Source: Streptomyces sp. ST2-7A | GTDB lineage: Bacteria > Actinomycetota > Actinomycetes > Streptomycetales > Streptomycetaceae | NCBI RefSeq assembly: GCF_021390475.1 | Contig: NZ_JAJUWS010000001.1 | Location: 248,001 to 312,000 of the forward strand | Length of the DNA: 64,000 bases | Direction of reading: 5' to 3' | Shown: piece by piece, positions 61,470-64,000 of the stretch | Position numbering within the stretch: the first letter of the stretch is position 1 | Layout: each line of letters opens with the position of its first letter | Notes under the pieces: model-generated | Databases searched by the model: none | What the model saw: the letters and a program-made list of their open reading frames with translations, nothing else | What the model was told of the DNA's origin: nothing | Program-made: the position numbers and the translations under genes

Positions 61470-61834
61470 GTCCTCATCACCCCTGAGAGGGGTAGCAACC
61501 CGGCAGCCGTCAGTGCCTCGACCGCCTGGTCCTGGTCGTCCTCATCACCCCTGAGAGGGGTAGCAACGAGAAGTGCGGGGCGCGGTAGACGCGGGCGGGG
61601 ACGTGTCCTCATCACCCCTGAGAGGGGTAGCAACTAGGTGACGGTCCAGATGTTGGGGAGGCCGGTGGTCGTCCTCATCACCCCTGAGAGGGGTAGCAAC
61701 GCCACCCGGGCATCGCCAGCCACCACGGCGTTGTCGGGTCCTCATCACCCCTGAGAGGGGTAGCAACTGCCCGGCCGGTCCCGGCGCGGGCCCCGGTTCC
61801 GGCGGTCCTCATCACCGCTGAGAGGGGTGGCAAC
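61470..61834. CRISPR. CRISPR array, 6 repeats and 5 spacers, no cas genes in the window
   Basis: The 30-nt repeat begins GTCCTCATCA and ends GTAGCAAC, with ACCCCT and AGGGGT arms that form a small hairpin. Repeats start at 61470, 61538, 61605, 61671, 61738 and 61805. The spacers are 38, 37, 36, 37 and 37 nt and all differ. The first five repeats are identical; the last has two changes (CCG for CCC, GTGGC for GTAGC), which suggests that it is the leader-distal end and that the leader is on the left. No cas gene occurs within the window on either side. Confidence 0.95.
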
Positions 61835-61919
61835 GCTGGTCGATCGCCTGCCGCCACGCGTTCCGCTCCGCCTCCGCGTGTCCCGCAGCGGTGTCGGTGG
61901 GGGGTGGGATGCTGTGCGC

Positions 61920-62345
61920 ATGCTCTTGTCGGACCTGGTGCGGCTGCGCCGAACCCGCGACCTGATGGACCGCGACTACGCGGAGCCGCTCGATGTTCCG
62001 GCGCTGGCGCGGGTCGCCCACATGTCGCCCGGCCACTTCTCCCGGAGCTTCCGCGCCGCCTACGGCGAGACCCCGTACAACTACCTCATGACTCGCCGGA
62101 TCGAGCGGGCCAAGGCCCTGCTGCGTCGCGGGGACCTCTCGGTGACGGAGGTCTGCATGGCGGTCGGGTGTACCTCGCTCGGTTCGTTCAGCTCGCGGTT
62201 CACCGAGCTGGTCGGCGAGAGCCCGAGCGCCTATCGGGCCCGCGACCACACCGAGGGCGCGGCCGTTCCGCCCTGCGTGGCCAAGGTCTTCACCCGACCG
62301 GTCAGGAATGGAGAAGCCCGGTGGATCCGTCCGGCCGTAGCCTGA
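61920..62345 (+). CDS. AraC-family regulator (HTH domain only)
   Basis: A 141-aa protein that is mainly the AraC double helix-turn-helix: DYAEPLDVPALARVAHMSPGHFSRSFRAAYGETPYNYL, then RIERAKALLRRGDLSVTEVCMAVGCTSLGSFSSRFTELVGESPSAYR. No separate ligand domain is present. ATG at 61920 is used; upstream GTG codons exist, the frame being open into the last CRISPR repeat. The VOC gene starts five bases after its stop, so it probably regulates, or is co-expressed with, that gene. AraC/VOC pairs of this kind are common in actinobacteria. Confidence 0.9.
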   Translation: MLLSDLVRLRRTRDLMDRDYAEPLDVPALARVAHMSPGHFSRSFRAAYGETPYNYLMTRRIERAKALLRRGDLSVTEVCMAVGCTSLGSFSSRFTELVGESPSAYRARDHTEGAAVPPCVAKVFTRPVRNGEARWIRPAVA

Positions 62346-62350
62346 TCGGC

Positions 62351-62767
62351 ATGGACATCAAACTTTCGCAGTGCTTCATCGCCGTCGACGACCACGACAA
62401 GGCGCTCACCTTCTACCGGGACACGCTCGGGCTGGAGGTGCGCAACGATGTCGGGTTCGAGGGGATGCGGTGGGTGACCCTCGGCTCGCCCTCGCAGCCC
62501 GACGTGGAGATCGTGCTGGAGCCGCCGCTCGCCGACCCGAACGCCTCGGAGGAGGACCGGCGGACCATGGCGGAGCTGCTGGCCAAGGGGATGCTGCGGG
62601 CGGTGATCTTCTCGACCGGGGATTGCGACGCCACCTTCGAGCGCGTCAGGGCCGCCGGTGGTGAGGTGATGCAGGAGCCGATGGACCAGCCGTACGGGGT
62701 CCGGGACTGCGCCTTCCGCGACCCGGCCGGCAACATGCTCCGCTTCACCCAGCGCAACAAGGACTGA
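62351..62767 (+). CDS. VOC-family (glyoxalase/bleomycin-resistance fold) protein
   Basis: A 138-aa protein of the vicinal oxygen chelate fold. It starts MDIKLSQCFIAVDDHDKALTFYRDTLGLEVRND and ends GVRDCAFRDPAGNMLRFTQ, the two halves of the beta-alpha-beta-beta-beta repeat. Typical metal ligands are only partly present (Glu and His positions are not all clear), so activity is uncertain. It lies five bases downstream of the AraC gene in the same operon. Confidence 0.92.
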   Translation: MDIKLSQCFIAVDDHDKALTFYRDTLGLEVRNDVGFEGMRWVTLGSPSQPDVEIVLEPPLADPNASEEDRRTMAELLAKGMLRAVIFSTGDCDATFERVRAAGGEVMQEPMDQPYGVRDCAFRDPAGNMLRFTQRNKD

Positions 62768-62907
62768 CCGGCCCCGGCCCGACGGCCGGCCCTCCCATCG
62801 GTGCCCGTTCCCGTCCACGACATCGCGGCGGGGAGCGGGCACCGCCACGTTCTAGAGCCCGGCCGGCGGGCCGCGGAGGGTGACGGGCACGGTCGGCCCC
62901 GACACCG

Positions 62908-63525
62908 TCACCCGCCCCCGGCCGTGCCCCGGGCACGGTGGGCGCGCACCTTGTGCCGGTTGCCGCAGTTCCCCATCGAGCACCAGCGGCGCCGGCCCGG
63001 CCGCGACAGGTCCGCGTACAGCAGCCGGCACCGTTCCCCCGCGCACTCCCGCAGTCGGTCCCCGCGCGGTCCGCCGAGCAGGTCCACGGCGTCCCGGGCG
63101 ATCTCGGTCATCAAGCGGGTAACGTCCGCGCCCGGCGCGGCGACCCGCTCGTTCCCCGGTCCCAGGAGGGTGACCAACGGCGGGCCGGCGGCGGCCTCGT
63201 TGAGCACTACCCGGTCGCCGTCCGTCGGCGGACCGATGGGCGGATCGACGGCCCCGGCCCGCGCCGAGGCGAGCCGCCACAGGGCGTCCCGCAACCGCCG
63301 CAGGACGGCCGGGTCCTCCGGTCCGACGGTGATCTCCGGGCGGGGGTCGAGCCGGCACTCGGCGACCCACTGCCGCACGTCCTCCGGGCCGTGCAGGCTC
63401 TCGTACCGGCTGTAGGGCCCTGGCCCGCCGGTGGTCAGCAACTCCAGGCACAGGGCCCCGGCATCGAAGCGGTAGGGCGCGCCGCTCGCGGTGCGCATCG
63501 ACATTCCCGTTGCGACCTCCATCAT
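62908..63525 (-). CDS. CGNR zinc-finger protein
   Basis: A 205-aa regulator-like protein. The N-terminal ABATE domain has YRFDAGALCLELLTTGG (about residues 15-31). The C-terminal CGNR zinc finger has the expected cysteines in GERCRLLYADLSRPGRRRWCSMGNCGNRHKVRAHRAR. The family is stress- or self-regulating DNA-binding. The ATG at 63525 lies inside a 9-bp inverted repeat shared with the divergent gene and seven bases from a TATAGT box, pointing to a leaderless mRNA; a later ATG at 63504 has GGAGG and is the alternative. Confidence 0.88.
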   Translation of the reverse strand: MMEVATGMSMRTASGAPYRFDAGALCLELLTTGGPGPYSRYESLHGPEDVRQWVAECRLDPRPEITVGPEDPAVLRRLRDALWRLASARAGAVDPPIGPPTDGDRVVLNEAAAGPPLVTLLGPGNERVAAPGADVTRLMTEIARDAVDLLGGPRGDRLRECAGERCRLLYADLSRPGRRRWCSMGNCGNRHKVRAHRARGTAGGG

Positions 63526-63549
63526 GTAACCACTATAAAGGGTTACATG
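63523..63549. promoter_or_regulatory. Symmetric divergent leaderless promoters within a palindrome
   Basis: CATGTAACC (63523-63531) and GGTTACATG (63541-63549) are perfect inverted 9-mers with a 9-bp AT-rich centre. Each arm contains the start codon of one gene. The centre carries TATAGT on the minus strand and TATAAA on the plus strand, each 7-8 bases from the respective ATG. One bound protein could block both genes. Confidence 0.7.
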
Positions 63550-64000
63550 GACATCACGTGGAAAGTCGTCTTCGACGCCGACGACGCCAACCGCCTCGCG
63601 GACTTCTGGGCCGGTGCGCTCGGATACGAGGTGGAGGACGTGTCGCCGCTCATCGAGAACCTGCTCACCGCCGGCCACATCAACGGTGACGAACTCGTGG
63701 AACACGACGGACGCCGCACCTGGCGCGACTACGCCGGTATCCGCCACCCCGAGGACCCCGTCGATCCCCGCACCGGGATCGGCCTGGGCCGCCGCCTGCT
63801 CTTCCAGCACGTCCCGGAACCCAAGACGGTCAAGAACCGCCTGCACATCGACGTCCAGGAGGCGCACGGCGACCCCGAACGCCTCGCGGCCCTGGTGAGC
63901 AGGCTGGAGGGGCTCGGCGCCCGGGCGCTGCGAGACGTCGATCAGGGGCCCGCCGGCCGCTGGGTGATCATGGCCGACCCCGAGGGCAACGAGTTCTGCG
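63547..64000 (+). CDS. VOC-family protein (partial, runs off the window)
   Basis: An open frame from ATG 63547 to the window end, so the C-terminus is missing. The first 151 residues read MDITWKVVFDADDANRLADFWAGALGYEVEDVSP, later LLFQHVPEPKTVKNRLHIDVQEAHGDPERL and WVIMADPEGNEFC. This fits the two-module VOC fold of actinobacterial glyoxalase-like proteins, with the DPEGNEFC end near completion. It is divergent from the CGNR gene and shares its palindrome, so common control is likely. Confidence 0.9.
   Translation, partial: MDITWKVVFDADDANRLADFWAGALGYEVEDVSPLIENLLTAGHINGDELVEHDGRRTWRDYAGIRHPEDPVDPRTGIGLGRRLLFQHVPEPKTVKNRLHIDVQEAHGDPERLAALVSRLEGLGARALRDVDQGPAGRWVIMADPEGNEFC

Noticed and set aside
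61827..61919. Upstream extension of the AraC gene starting inside the last CRISPR repeat
   Set aside because: The extra 31 codons have no AraC homology and would overlap the array; the ATG at 61920 fits the family better.

Overview
This is a very GC-rich actinobacterial chromosome segment, most likely from Streptomyces or a close relative. The evidence is the third-codon GC bias, frequent GTG starts, NusG with a long acidic N-terminal extension, the block rplK-nusG-secE-tRNA-Trp, a HadA/HadB-like pair beside rpmG and tRNA-Met/tRNA-Thr, and a second, incomplete complex I cluster near korAB. The species call rests on gene content and remembered synteny, not on a database search.

Layout. (1) 1-13.8 kb, chromosome: L11, NusG, SecE and tRNA-Trp (minus); an aminotransferase and an adenosine deaminase (plus); MurB; a TetR regulator and a DHA2-type efflux pump that share an operator motif; two MaoC-fold dehydratases; L33; two tRNAs; an amidohydrolase that appears to have lost catalytic residues; an NAD(P)-binding protein; an AraC/GyrI regulator. 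(2) 13,959-32,247: an 18.2-kb integrative and conjugative element (AICE) in tRNA-Tyr, bounded by a perfect 59-bp direct repeat. It carries a low-GC cargo operon (HNH nuclease fused to an SF2 helicase, plus an unknown 453-aa partner), a HAD/GntR pair, a run of small transfer/spread genes, an FtsK/TraB-type translocase, a primase-polymerase and an ATPase for replication, an excisionase and a tyrosine integrase. Two repeat arrays look like cis-acting loci: 12-bp CGACAAG units just after the translocase gene (candidate transfer locus) and GTAACC boxes just after the replication ATPase gene (candidate origin or Xis/Rep sites). (3) 32.2-42 kb, chromosome: tRNA-Tyr, YajQ, a divergent MFS/flavoprotein pair, a UvrA-like resistance-type ABC ATPase, a VWA protein with an in-frame duplication, YccF and HtpX. 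(4) 42.5-53.1 kb: nuoABCHIJKLMN in one overlapping operon without nuoD, E, F or G; its NuoC has a long repetitive disordered tail. (5) 53.1-64 kb: a 54-bp perfect palindrome, a two-component system, korA/korB, a Uma2 protein, RarD, a six-repeat CRISPR array with no cas genes in view, an AraC/VOC pair, and a divergent CGNR/VOC pair whose start codons sit in one palindrome.

How the parts fit. The first and last thirds are mostly housekeeping genes and local regulator/target pairs. The element in the middle is a self-contained unit: the integrase and excisionase act on tRNA-Tyr, the primase-polymerase and ATPase presumably replicate the excised circle, and the translocase with the Spd-like proteins moves it. 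The GntR protein may control it. The HNH-helicase operon next to attL is the part most likely to be a new biological system, probably anti-phage or anti-plasmid defence; that function is inferred only from domains and location.
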